DNA of 64,000 nucleotides, taken from Cladorrhinum sp. PSN259 (taxonomy: Eukaryota > Ascomycota > Sordariomycetes > Sordariales > Podosporaceae). The position numbers and the translations under genes were made by a program. Shown here in pieces: positions 1-10,541 of this stretch. Every line of letters begins with the position of its first letter. The stretch's first letter is position 1. The notes beneath the pieces are model-generated. The model had not been told where the DNA came from and ran no database searches. It saw only the letters and a list, made by a program, of their open reading frames with translations. Location: the NCBI GenBank assembly GCA_033725935.1, contig MU867064.1, positions 310,001 through 374,000 of the forward strand, written 5' to 3'.

Positions 1-1654
1 TATATCTTCACGGCGTATCTTGTTTAATGGTATTACCACTAACGATTTCTTGCAGGCAGATCATTCTTCGTATGCGCTCGCCCAACAGGGCCGTCAGGAG
101 GGAAAGAGAAGAATACCGAGTTCCGCTGTTCCACATTTATCTGGAGCAGCGACTGGAATGGCCGCCAGTGACGTCTCCTTCCACAGTGCTTGATGCTATC
201 TTGGTCTGGTTTACTGGTGGAGGAGAGGGGGGAAAGGGTTTGCTCTGGAGATAATCGGTATTGCATTTGAGATACTAGCTATCTTCTTTTCACGTCAGCA
301 AGAGACGAGGTTTGTCTCAAACGATATCTTAGTTAGTCTTGGCGTTTATGTTAGTTCCCGCTAGGTGCATGTGCCTTAGATGTGGCTTCTAAAAGATAGC
401 GGATGATAATTATAAATTGGGATTGCCCTCAGTTTTAACGAAAGTTAGAATAAATTACAAATGCATCTGACTTGAAACCGGCTTCTGAGATATGCGATGG
501 GAAATTACTGATGGTTGTCCGCCCGTGTCATTCTTTATGGTGCTGGCCTTAGCTAAACACGAAGATCACCAAACAGGAGGAATTGGACTCAGATATTCCG
601 ACAATATCGACATTCAGATTTGAGCATAGTGACATTAATATAACCTATAAGCATTGATAGTTAGTATTATGGGAGAGTTTCTGCGGCACAGTGGCTGCAG
701 GCAGCACTAAGTTGGGGGACTTGATCACCAAGGCAGTATATTTATTCAAAGAATCACGCAAATCACGGAAACTCGAGATGTTTTAATGACCTTCTATTCA
801 TTATTTGCTCGTGATTGAACCAATATCTACCGAATACGACCTAAGATCTCCTAAGTCAGTTGATTGAAGATTCTTCCTCCCCCCCTCCCTTAAAAAAAAA
901 TCATTCTTTTCACTAGCTCTAACTGTAAGAGCTTAATCACAGGGATTATAGACTAAATATTACCTTATACCATTCGCTTTGCTCCGAGCAAAGTGAGGCT
1001 GAGACTAAAGCCTTCGTCGGTTAAGTGAAAAAATTAGACATGAAAAACGGAAGGCAACCAGGTATCGAAATCAAGACACTGAGGTTAGAGTGAAGGGTGG
1101 CCGAGTGATACTGCGGACACCCTCAAAAAAGTCTCACTAATGTGTTGATAATCCTAATTTCTATGCTGCTTACCCGTCAATTGCTGACGAAGATATCACA
1201 AGAGATACACTCCGGTGGTTGATCTATCTAGGCATGTTGACAGGCGCAGATTCGAGAAAGCCACGAAGGGACTCAGTACATCGAAAAAAGGGTATACCAA
1301 ACAATGAAAAAACAAAACGAGAACTGCCCTATATAGCAACAGCTGGCTATGACCTAATCGAGGTATCGGTACCGCCTGGAGGCTGTCAGTGAGAGACAAG
1401 TTAGCAAAACTGAATCTGTGAGAGCAGTGATCACGGCATGACCACTATTTGAACGCCTGGTGGAAGTACAAGGTGTAGCGGGAGAAGAACTTACCAATTT
1501 GGCTCTCAGATCTCATACTATTCACTTGAAGTTATTCGTTGGTAAAAGGTACCAAACTGTTGATGCTGTTGCAAAAGACAACTGCGCAAAGACCCTAGGG
1601 TCGAAGCTCATCCCAGTTAAGCAGGGCATGAGGAGGGCTGGGCTGCGGACGTAT
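1..1654. other. gene-free AT-rich stretch left of MAT1-2-1
   Basis: I see no supportable gene here. The stretch is AT-rich with many in-frame stops in all frames and only short chance ORFs (75 codons or fewer). It contains a C-rich to A-rich simple tract near 875-900. In related fungi APN2 lies on one side of the MAT gene, but no AP-endonuclease motif is visible here, so it may lie left of base 1. Confidence 0.6.
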
Positions 1655-2878
1655 TTAGACGTCCATGGAGCCCCACAAGTCCTCAATGGAACCATCGAAG
1701 TCATCAAGTGAGATCCAGCCATCGCTCTGAGTGACGGGAGTAGCAGGGCTAGCGCCATTGCCAAGGGCATCTGTGAAGGTCATAGCGATGGGTGCGGTGG
1801 ATAAAATAGCTGTCTCCGTGGTAGCGACCTCAGAAGAAAGCTCGAACCCATTGGTTCTGTTGGGTGGCAAGAACTCAAACGGGGTCCAGGCAGGCTCGCG
1901 CCAGATCCGTTGAGGAACTTCTGCGAGCCAGGAATCATGTCGGTAATCTGGCTGCGGACACCGCCACTGGTGGCAGCGGTCAACTCCTCAATGTCATTGT
2001 AGACATAACCGTGCGAAGCGCTGATGGGGCCTCCACGAGCGCGGCCACCGGCGGCTACAGTTCCATTCTTGTTGGAACTGGTGGCGCGGCGGCGGATATC
2101 ACAAGACTTGCGTGGGTTGTAGCGATACTCAGGGTTCTTCTCCATGAAATCCTTCTTGATAGCATCGGCGAGAGCTTGATACTTCTGGCGGACTGCCTCA
2201 GAATCTGCCTTCCACATGGCACCGGTGATGACAGCTATGATGTGTTAGTCACTGTGCAAAAATGTTGTGGTGCATGAGTGCAGACTCACAGATGTCATTG
2301 TTATGCAAGTCGGGGTTAGCCAGCTTGACGGCCTCATGATGATCCTTGCGGTAAAGGATGTAGGCGTTGGGAGGGCGAGCGAGCTTGCCCTGGGGCTCTG
2401 GCACAACATGCTTCTTCTTGGGATCCCACACAGGAGTCTCGCCAAGCATCGTGACGTCGGGCTCAAGAGTCTTGCGTGGACCAAGGATCAAGACCTGACA
2501 ATTGTTGGGGTCGCGAACATACATCGCTTCCTCGTTCAGGAAGTGCCTATCGCGAAATGTTAGATCAAAAATACAGGAGATGAGAATGAAGCGAACTTAC
2601 TGCATCGCGCGAAGAACACCAAGCTTGGTGTGGTCAGGCATGAGATTAAACATCTCGTGATCCATGACGATGACCTTCATGGGGTTCCAGTGACCGAGCT
2701 GGATAGAGAGGTAGTTCCAGTACTTGTTGGTCAGGAAATTAGTGAAGGCGGGGTCGGTGTCATTACCGAGCGATGCAAGTCTCTTGAAATCGCCCTGGAA
2801 TGTCTGGGCATCGTAGTTGAGTGCGAGTCGCTTCCAACCCTCGGGGATTGCGACGGTGTCGATCTTGGAGGACGCCAT
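1655..2878 (-). CDS. MAT1-2-1: MAT1-2-1 mating-type HMG-box transcription factor
   Basis: This is the nuclear master regulator of the MAT1-2 mating type. Exon 1 (2878-2601), exon 2 (2546-2290) and exon 3 (from 2234) are joined by 54- and 55-nt introns with GTAAGT and GTGAGT donors. The HMG box begins at ARPPNAYILYRKDHHEAVK and ends near NPEYRYNPRKSCDIRRR. The second intron splits the serine codon after HNNDI in phase 1, the diagnostic MAT1-2-1 intron position. The frame of exon 3 stays open to 1780. However, a better C-terminus (W-R-E-P-A-W-T-P-F-E, then an acidic tail DDFDGSIEDLWGSMDV) lies in another frame ending at 1655. Joining them needs a third intron, for example 2009-1948 with a weak GTTATG donor, or a one-base sequence error. 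Identity is strong; the C-terminal model is uncertain. MAT1-1-3 is less likely because the N-terminus and HMG sequence fit MAT1-2-1. Confidence 0.9.
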
Positions 2879-5777
2879 TTTAAAGACAATTGCGGATGAC
2901 GCTCAAGATCAATTGATTTGAGATGGTCGGGGAATGAAGAGAAAGATGAGAAAGTGGGAGAATTGGCGAAATTTATGGAAGAGAATTGGTGGGAAAAAAG
3001 GAAGAGATACTCTCTCGCTTTTTAAAGTCGCAGGGTGCTGGGATGAAAGCTGCGAAACTGTGAAGAGTTTGGCTGAGAAGAGATTCTCGAAAGTGGGGTG
3101 GGGAGGAATTGAAAGGTTTTGGAAAGGTTTTGTTTTTTGGAAGTCGCGAAAAATCGGGAGTAATGTGGAAGGGACGGGGGGGTCAGATTCTGAAAAGAAT
3201 TTGAGGTGGGGCTTCGGCTCGACGTGCGAGAAGATTAGAAAGGGAAGGAGGAAAGGTGGCAGGGAATCGGGGCAAGCCAGCAAGGTCCCAGATAAATTTC
3301 TTTGTTATTCACGCCATTGATAATAGACATCTTGCCTCGATAATTGACAATGAGTCCTAGGTGTCATCCCGCCCTGAATAAAAGCACTTCAAGTTTGAAC
3401 CATTGCCCTACCCCCACACTCCTGAAGAGAATAGCTGCGTAAACCTGCCGACATTTAATGGATATATAATGATCGGTTCATGCCAATCGTCCATATAAGT
3501 ATCATCCAATTTAGCATCTGTTCAGTTTCGTTATCCGCAGTTAATGCCCTTTCTGAGATCCTCGCTCATGAAAAGCCACAGCAAATGCGGGTCAGAGTTC
3601 AGTATCTCCTGGATTTGGGTCTCAAACCCCTGACTTGGAATCCCAGTTCTAATATATCTACGCATCAACTGATTGAAACAAATCTGAATCTTCAAAACAT
3701 TATAGGTAGAAAAGTTCCGGTGCACCCGAGGGCTTCAGCAGCACCCTGGTTATGCTGTAAAGAGTTGAGAGCATCGTCGGAAGCTACAAAGCTTCGCCGT
3801 GTATTTCATGAAGCGCTTAAATCACATACAGAATTCATAGTTTCTCAACTTCATGATCGGGAGCACAGAGTTTTCAAACAAAATTTACCTTCACCATGGC
3901 TCTGCGTTGTTTGCATCATACTTTCACCTGCGGAGAAACATGGGAGTTATTAGGGACAACTACGCGTGAAGTTTGAGACTACATTCTCCCGATGACATTG
4001 TTTTTTGAAGCAATCTAAAGAATACGGAATAAGGCTTCGCTGAATTTAGGGTGTTGTTATCAATTTAGCTTTACTCTAAAATTTGATGCTGCAGCTAGAA
4101 ATTTTAGCTCCAGGGATGGCTGTGGAAAACTAGATCTTTGCTTTCTGTCACTCTTCATTGGACCAAAGGTTCTATTCGGTCGGACGAATGATCTTAGTGA
4201 CAGTGTCATTAGAGATTCAAGTTGTGAGCTTCAGTACGGGGTATGACTATGCACTACAGGTGACTGCAAAATTCCTATTCAGAATGCATATGTTGATATA
4301 GTTCGGATATTCTTCATCTCTTTAGAGCCAACAATCCCAGTCCTCAGTGTTTAGTGACATTGGAAGTGGTCAGCGTGCAGTCGGGCTTCTTCGGATCATT
4401 CTCCGCTGAAATTAAAGGATTAACCTTCATTTGCTCACTCTGGATTAAATTCTTGGATTTTGATATGGTCATCAGGTTGACCTAGCTCTACTTAATGTCT
4501 CCGACCCAGAACTCGACCCATGGGAAATATCCACGACACATAATTGCGGGTGACTAAAAATGATCGTGTAGATTACCTGTAAATAAAGCCACAATTCATT
4601 TCAAAAACAGCCATTTCCATAATTAATGCGCCAAGGAGTAAAATCATCATCTGAGCAGTAGGTTGAACGGAGACGGCTTGGAAGATTAGATGCCACGAAG
4701 CGCTTTTTGTTCTTGAGCCAGGCTTTCTTATACTGATATACAGCGATCTACCTTAATATTCTCACAGATCTACTCAGAAGGAGGGTAAAAACATCCTTAC
4801 ATCTCATGCAAGCGCATGTGGACCGCCCGTGCTTTAGTTGCAATATTGTTGTCACCTTGGACCAGTGGTTTTTAGTCGGCCTCAAATTTCTAGACAGAGG
4901 TTTACATTAGTGTATCATGACATTTTGAAGGAGGTGTGAATACTGTTCAGATCCCAATTTCAATCTATTACCTTCATTGCTCTGTGTGGCTACCAGAAAC
5001 ACCAGAAAGACCAAGCAGTACCAGCTCTAGTTAGACCACCATACTCAAAACACCATGCCAATCATCAGAAATGACGTGAACCATATTGTATAATCTTGCA
5101 TGGATGAAGCAAAGTCAGTTTGGTAGCAGAAAGATGAGGATGTGGAGGATCGGATCAGCAATGCCGTGGCTAGCGGGAGAAGAACAAAGGAAGAAGAGAT
5201 CATTTGGGGCGAGACCGAGATTAAATGGGGTGGAACCCCTTACTCTCAACCCCTTTTCGTTAGTATTGGCAGTTTTTGGCATAGAAATGGCATCACGAGG
5301 CATATACAGTGATACAGGTAACCCAATTCACTTATACGAGAGATGACATGTCGTTGTTTTAAGACGCCTGTATCCACAGCGCTAGCGCTGGTTGCCGTCC
5401 AGGTTCCGCAGACTTGCATTTCAGCCGCAGCAAATTTTGTGGGGGCTTGTGCCAATCGCCCCACCTCATTTCCGACATTCCTTCCCAGCATGTTTTGTTC
5501 GTGGGAGTGGGATGCAGCTCCTGCAGCAGCTCTGTAGCTCTGGTCGCGGCACCAGATTGGGATGAACTAATTTTGAGAAACTGGCGTGGAATTTTCGATA
5601 AACTGATTTTCTGTGGGTGATTGCCCTGTTAAAAAAAGGAGATGCAGCGAATGTGTGGGGCTGTTAACTATGTGGGCTTGCAGGTGGGGGTTAACAGACG
5701 GGATGTGTGTGTGCAGTTCGCAGGTAGATGAAGCTTCAGGGCTTGACGCTGTGGAAGGATAGCAATGATCATCATTG
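2879..5777. other. gene-poor stretch right of MAT1-2-1
   Basis: The first about 370 bases on the minus strand are strongly CT-rich up to the MAT1-2-1 ATG, as expected of its promoter and leader. The remainder is AT-rich, with no recognisable domain, RNA or complete transposon. One 157-codon ORF at 3480-3953 is listed separately. Confidence 0.55.
3480..3953 (+). CDS. hypothetical 157-aa ORF next to MAT1-2-1
   Basis: This is an ATG-initiated open frame with no family I recognise, no signal peptide, and mixed composition (hydrophobic start, then a basic middle containing HPRASAAPW). It is the only long frame between MAT1-2-1 and the NLR and lies about 600 bases upstream of the MAT1-2-1 start on the opposite strand. 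Several fungi carry lineage-specific second genes (the MAT1-2-x series) in this position, so it is a candidate, but it could be chance or the relic of an older gene. No clear intron was found. Confidence 0.25.
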   Translation: MPIVHISIIQFSICSVSLSAVNALSEILAHEKPQQMRVRVQYLLDLGLKPLTWNPSSNISTHQLIETNLNLQNIIGRKVPVHPRASAAPWLCCKELRASSEATKLRRVFHEALKSHTEFIVSQLHDREHRVFKQNLPSPWLCVVCIILSPAEKHGSY

Positions 5778-6013
5778 GTACAGTAGAGACCGAAATCAAT
5801 GTCCACGATTCCAATGTTCAAACTTTCTCCGCACGGGCCAGTCCTACCCCTGGCTGTGGCTGACACAGTGCGTGGCTGCCCAGTCCGTACCCAAGTACAT
5901 GTCAGCCAGAAATAGCTGCAGCTGCTAATGCAGAGAAAGGGTGCACTAGCCGCTTTTGGAACTGCCAAGGTGCTGCGGCTCTGCAACGTGCGTCATCAGG
6001 GCAAATGCCGGAA
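5778..6013 (+). repeat. inverted repeat, left copy
   Basis: This 236-bp segment, read in reverse complement, recurs at 12585-12818 with roughly fifteen differences by eye alignment. Its ends are GTACAGTAGAGACC on the left and GCAAATGCCGGAA on the right, and flanking bases diverge immediately. It has no terminal inverted repeats or clear target-site duplication, so it is not an obvious MITE. The pair encloses the HET-NACHT-WD40 gene in opposite orientation. Confidence 0.9.
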
Positions 6014-6480
6014 ACGGATCTTGGAGATGTGGAAGGCATGAGAAAGACCTTATCAGAAGCGACAGCGGAATAGCCAATCGAAAACAACACCGGTTTTCAT
6101 GCGGGCTGAACGTCATAGCACTGATCTAGCACTCAAGCATTCTTTCCTCCAATTAGCGTTCTCAAAAAAAGATATGTGATGACGTCTGTGCTGTGTCCTT
6201 AGAATATAATTGCCTCGAGCTCTAACTAGTTAGTTGAAAGAGTATTATACTCTGATCTCAAGTTGCTCGAGTGGGCCGTAGCCTTATGACGTCTCTACAA
6301 CGTGTTCTAGAGCCACCTGTCTTCAGGACGAAACAGAGTACACGAATTGATGAAAGAGGCGGGATTTAGAAGGTTCTAGAGTATTACGACGGGCTATAAA
6401 TTAATCGAGACCCCCGGACCCCTCCTGTAGCACGCTATGATAAAAAAAAGAGAGAGAGAGAATGAGAGAATAAGAGAAGC
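6014..6480. other. 3' flank of the HNWD gene
   Basis: No gene is visible. A short A-run and AG microsatellite (about 6443-6480) lies immediately downstream of the HNWD stop codon. Confidence 0.5.
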
Positions 6481-9400
6481 TTAGCTGTCTGTAGTAAACG
6501 TTATAGTTAGGACGCGCCCCGAAGAGCAGCTAATAGCAACGGTTAATGCCGCTACAGCTGAACAGTTTGACTGATATTCCGGAGGCAGCCATAGCCAGTT
6601 TTCCGAGCCCCTCGTAATCCACCTATTATCCGAGCCTATTCCATAGCCTTGGTAATATGGGGGGTTAGCATCGTCTGATCCGGATGCAATTAGCTTCGAG
6701 TTAAGCGAAGACGCTACGGAGTTGACGGAATCGCGATGCCCCTCGAGCGTCTGCGTACATGACCCTGTTGCCGCATCCCAGATCTTGATGGTCTTATCGT
6801 ATGATCCTGACGCAACCCACTTTGAATCGGGCGAGAACGCTACGGAAATGACGGAATCGCTATGCCCCTCGAGCGTCTGCGTACATGACCCTATTGCCGC
6901 ATCCCAGATCTTGATAGTATTATCGTATGATCCTGACGCAACCCACTTTAAATTAGGCGAGAACGCTACGGAAAAGACAAAATCGCTATGCCCCTCGAGC
7001 GTCTGCGTACATGACCCTGTTGCCGTATCCCAGATCTTAATCGTCTTATCGTATGATCCTGAGGCAACCCACTTTGAATCGGGCGAGAACGCTACGGAGT
7101 TGACGGAACTGCGATGCCCCTCGAGCGTCTGCGTACATGACCCTATTGCCGCATCCCAGATCTTGATCGTCTTATCGTCTGATCCTGACGCAACCCACTT
7201 TGAATCGGGCGAGAACGCTACGGAAATGACGGAATTGCGATGCCCCTCGAGCGTCTGCGTACATGACCCTGTTGCCGCATCCCAGATCTTAATCGTATTA
7301 TCGCGTGATCCTGACGCAACCCACTTTGAATCGGGCGAGAACGCTACGGAAATGACGGAATCGCTATGCCCTTCGAGCGTCTGCGTACATGACCCTGTTA
7401 CCGCATCCCAGATCTTAATCGTCTTATCGCCTGATCCTGACGCAACCCACTTTAAATCGGGCGAGAACGCTACGGAGTTAACGTAACCGCGATGCCCCTC
7501 GAGCGTCTGCGTACATGACCCTGTTGCCGTATCCCAGATCTTAATCGTCTTATCGCCTGATCCTGACGTAACCCACTTTGAATCGGGCGAGAACGCTACG
7601 GAGTTGACGTAACCGTAATGCCCCTCGAGCGTCTGCGTACATGACCCTGTTGCCGCATCCCAGATCTTAATCGTCTTATCGTATGATCCTGACGCAACCC
7701 ACTTTGAATCGGGCGAGAACGCTACGGAGTTGACGTAACCGCGATGCCCCTCGAGCGTCTGCGTACATGACCCTGTTGCCGCATCCCAGATCTTAATTGT
7801 CTTATCGTCTGATCCTGACGCAACCCACTTTGAATCGGGCGAGAACGCTACGGAGTTGACGTAAATGCGATGCCCCTCGAGCGTCTGCGTACATGACCCT
7901 GTTGCCGCATCCCAGATCTTGATCGTCTTATCGTCTGATCCTGACGCAACCCACTTTGAATCGGGCGAGAACGCTACGGAAAAGACGGAATCGCGATGCC
8001 CCTCGAGCGTCTGCCGGCACGCATTCCAATTATCCTCTACAATTGGCCCCGAAGTAATCCACTTCCGTTCTTCCTGCCTAAATAGGCCTCTTGTTATACT
8101 TCGGGCGGGGCTGAACACAAGTGCTGAAGCGTATACCTGAAGAGGATAATTCTCAACAACCCATCTCCAGTATAAAATGAATCGGCGCATGTCAGAGACA
8201 AGGCTTGGTAATTGAGATATAATCGACCTTTGCTAAATTCCTGTTAAACCTGCTTAATAATCGGATACTATCACTGGATAGAGCCTACCTGAAGAATGCT
8301 TTCGAGCTTTGCCATTGAAAGTATCCCCTGCGGCATGCTCTTACAAAGTGAAAGAGCTTCAAGCCAGTGGAGGTAGTGCTGCCTCAGAAAGTCATCGACG
8401 ATACCACCATCGTGGAAAATATCTGGGTGCTTGCTATCCTCGCTCGACTGCCAGTCATAGAGATGATTAACCCAGTAAACGCACGAGTATCGCACTGTCG
8501 CAAGAGGGTCCGGGTCCGGCACTCGGACTTGGTCGATAGAAAATCCCGGAGCGTCAAGGCTGTAGATGTCGCGTTGTAATGATCCGGACATAATACGCAG
8601 CGATTGCGAGAAGATCTTACGGTGTATGTCTTGTATCCCCGAAGAGAAAACCCCATGAGCTGCGTCTCCCAACAAGAAGTCTTTCGCGGATTGATGGATG
8701 AAGGAAATTGTGCGTTCACCGAGTGTCAGAAAAGAGCCACAAAGCCCTATGATCTCCGCCAGCACTTCGTAATTAGCAGAGGCTTCCCCTGGCATATCGA
8801 CAAAACCCTCCAGCTCATTTAGTGTGATCGGCCTGCGCACAGCCGACATGACAGCCAGTATACTTTTGCAGAGCTCAACATCCTCGGAATCCTCGAAATT
8901 GCATATCTGGTCCATCATCCGCCGATAGAGTGCATTGAGCCCCGGTGGAAACGCCATCAACTTCTTTTGGGCCTTCCATCCCGGGATCTTGGCGAGGTTT
9001 TCGCAGACTAAGGCCACCCACAGGAAGGTACCGTGTGCATTTTGCGACAAATAACTCTGGACCGCGTCTCGCGTATTAGGCTTGTAGTTATTTCGCCCCG
9101 CTAACCGATGTACCTTGAACCTGATGTATGCGGTAACAGCCTCAGAGACGGATGCTTCATTCAACTCGAGACACAATCGTGCTTTCCATGTCGCTTCGTT
9201 GAGATCCCTCTCAATACCCGGCCAGTTGCGACTAGAGACGATCCACTTGACACGAGGAAACGTAGATGACATCCCGACGATAAATTCGAGAAGTCTTGGC
9301 AGATCGTCTATACATTCGTCCAGCGCATCGATAACTAAATAGGTTGGCTTTAAGTTCGGATCTCCTAGCATCCCCCTTAAAATATCCATAAGGGCGAACC

Positions 9401-10541
9401 ACGCATTTGCGTCAGATAGAGATTTACCCGCGTCAGTGTATTTGCGTACGTGGGAGATGAGACGCGGTTGCTGGCGGGCAAGAAGGTAGATCAAGCCACG
9501 TAGAACGGCAATGGCGTTATTAATGCGTGAGTCGGTAGCCTGGCAAAAGAAATAGGCCAAATTGCGACAGTGTCCATCGGCGGTAATGGCTCGCTCGAGC
9601 TCGTTGATAATGCCACAAAGCAGCATAGTCTTGCCCTTGCCAGGATCTCCTTTAATCCAGAGAAGACGGCTCTCAGGCTGGTCATGCCATCGGCGGAAGT
9701 CGAGGTTGGCGAAAACCCAGTGGTAAGCGTCGGCAAGCAACCCACCCTTTGCCTCTTCGATGCGCTTCTTGTCAAGGCGCGGGTCGGTAGAATGCAGATG
9801 GGACAGAAGGCGATCATGCCTGCTAATTTCCTCTCGCAGCCGCCCGAATGCTCCGTCTTCTCCTTCACCGTACAGAAGCGGTATATGTATGCCAAAGATA
9901 CCGAATAGCGAGTAAGCCTTGTCTTCTTTGCGTGTTGTGTTGCGCTTGCCGGTCCACGACATGCGCTCTTCGACGCTGAAGTCGGACAGTGGCCCGCCTT
10001 GGAGAGCTCCGAGGGGAATACTGGTTATATCGTGGATTTGTTGTTCTAAAGACTTCTTGTCTCCTAGGCGCTTGCGCTCTTTAGAGAAGAACTCAATAAC
10101 TGCTGGAGCAATGAGCTCTTGGAGAGTCCATCCTCTAGTGAACCACCTGCTCTCTCGAAAAGATAATTCCCACTTAAGGTTACCATCGGCGTCTCGCTTA
10201 TGGGCTGAGACGTCTGTGAGATAGACGTAGCATTTGGCTGCATTGCGGTACCACTGAAACATGGAGTTAAGGGCGTGCTGAAGCTCGGCGCTGTCGGATT
10301 TGTCGATGCAGCATGTGTCGACCCAGAAGTATTTCAGCCCATCACGCCTGGCTTGATCTCCACAAAATAGAATCTTAGCGTAGCCTGCTTTGCTCTTGCA
10401 TGTGCCGTCCGTTATATCCCTGAAGAGGACCTCTCCGTTACCCCATGTGTGTGAAAGTATCGCATACGGCGGAATCTTGTCGGTGGGGAGGTCCTGCGTC
10501 AGACGGAAATCGCCATTATTATTGCGTTCTAAGAGGCGCAT
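6481..10541 (-). CDS. HET-NACHT-WD40 NLR (HNWD, HET-D/HET-E type incompatibility protein)
   Basis: This is a STAND NLR of the fungal vegetative-incompatibility family, predicted to be cytosolic. It has two exons, 10541-8289 and 8232-6481, with a 56-nt intron (GTAGGC...TTTAG), giving 1334 aa, close to the family's usual size. HET domain, residues 1-230: YAILSHTWG, YFWVDTCCIDK, WFTRGWTLQELIAP. NACHT: P-loop GDPGKGKT at 298-305 and Walker B TYLVIDALDEC near 400-410. C-terminus: ten 42-aa WD40 units (QTLEGH...KTIKIWDAATGSCT), a degenerate eleventh unit, and a family-typical tail (GSDNRWITRGSENWLWLPPEY). All key nucleotide-binding residues are intact and no stop interrupts it, so it looks functional. 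In Podospora such genes trigger cell death when incompatible alleles meet and the WD repeats set specificity; a role here is inferred. It lies between MAT1-2-1 and SLA2. Confidence 0.93.
6754..8013 (-). repeat. ten 126-bp WD40-coding tandem repeats
   Basis: Ten units of exactly 126 bp (42 codons) lie in perfect register inside HNWD exon 2, from the glutamine codon at 8013 to 6754; an eleventh diverging unit follows from 6753. Units are nearly identical. Variation falls mostly on the residues after GH (RDS, RIY, RGY, YGY, SDS, RNS, RSS, SDF) and on the residue before D in the GS-x-D motif (D, Y, G, R). Because the unit is a multiple of three, the antisense strand also stays open. Confidence 0.95.

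Noticed and set aside
2909..3283. 124-codon minus and 128-codon plus ORFs upstream of MAT1-2-1
   Set aside because: Low-complexity CT/GA-rich promoter and leader sequence, open by composition on both strands.
5778..6013. Inverted-repeat unit considered as a MITE or solo LTR
   Set aside because: No terminal inverted repeats, no TG...CA ends, no target-site duplication visible; kept as an unclassified repeat.
6722..7486. 254-codon ORF antisense to the WD40 repeats (and a 91-codon one at 7865-8140)
   Set aside because: The 126-bp unit is a multiple of three, so one open antisense unit makes the whole array open. Repetitive composition, no domain.
6754..8013. Regular repeat array considered as CRISPR or satellite
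   Set aside because: Units are contiguous coding WD40 repeats in an NLR, without spacers; the organism is a eukaryote.
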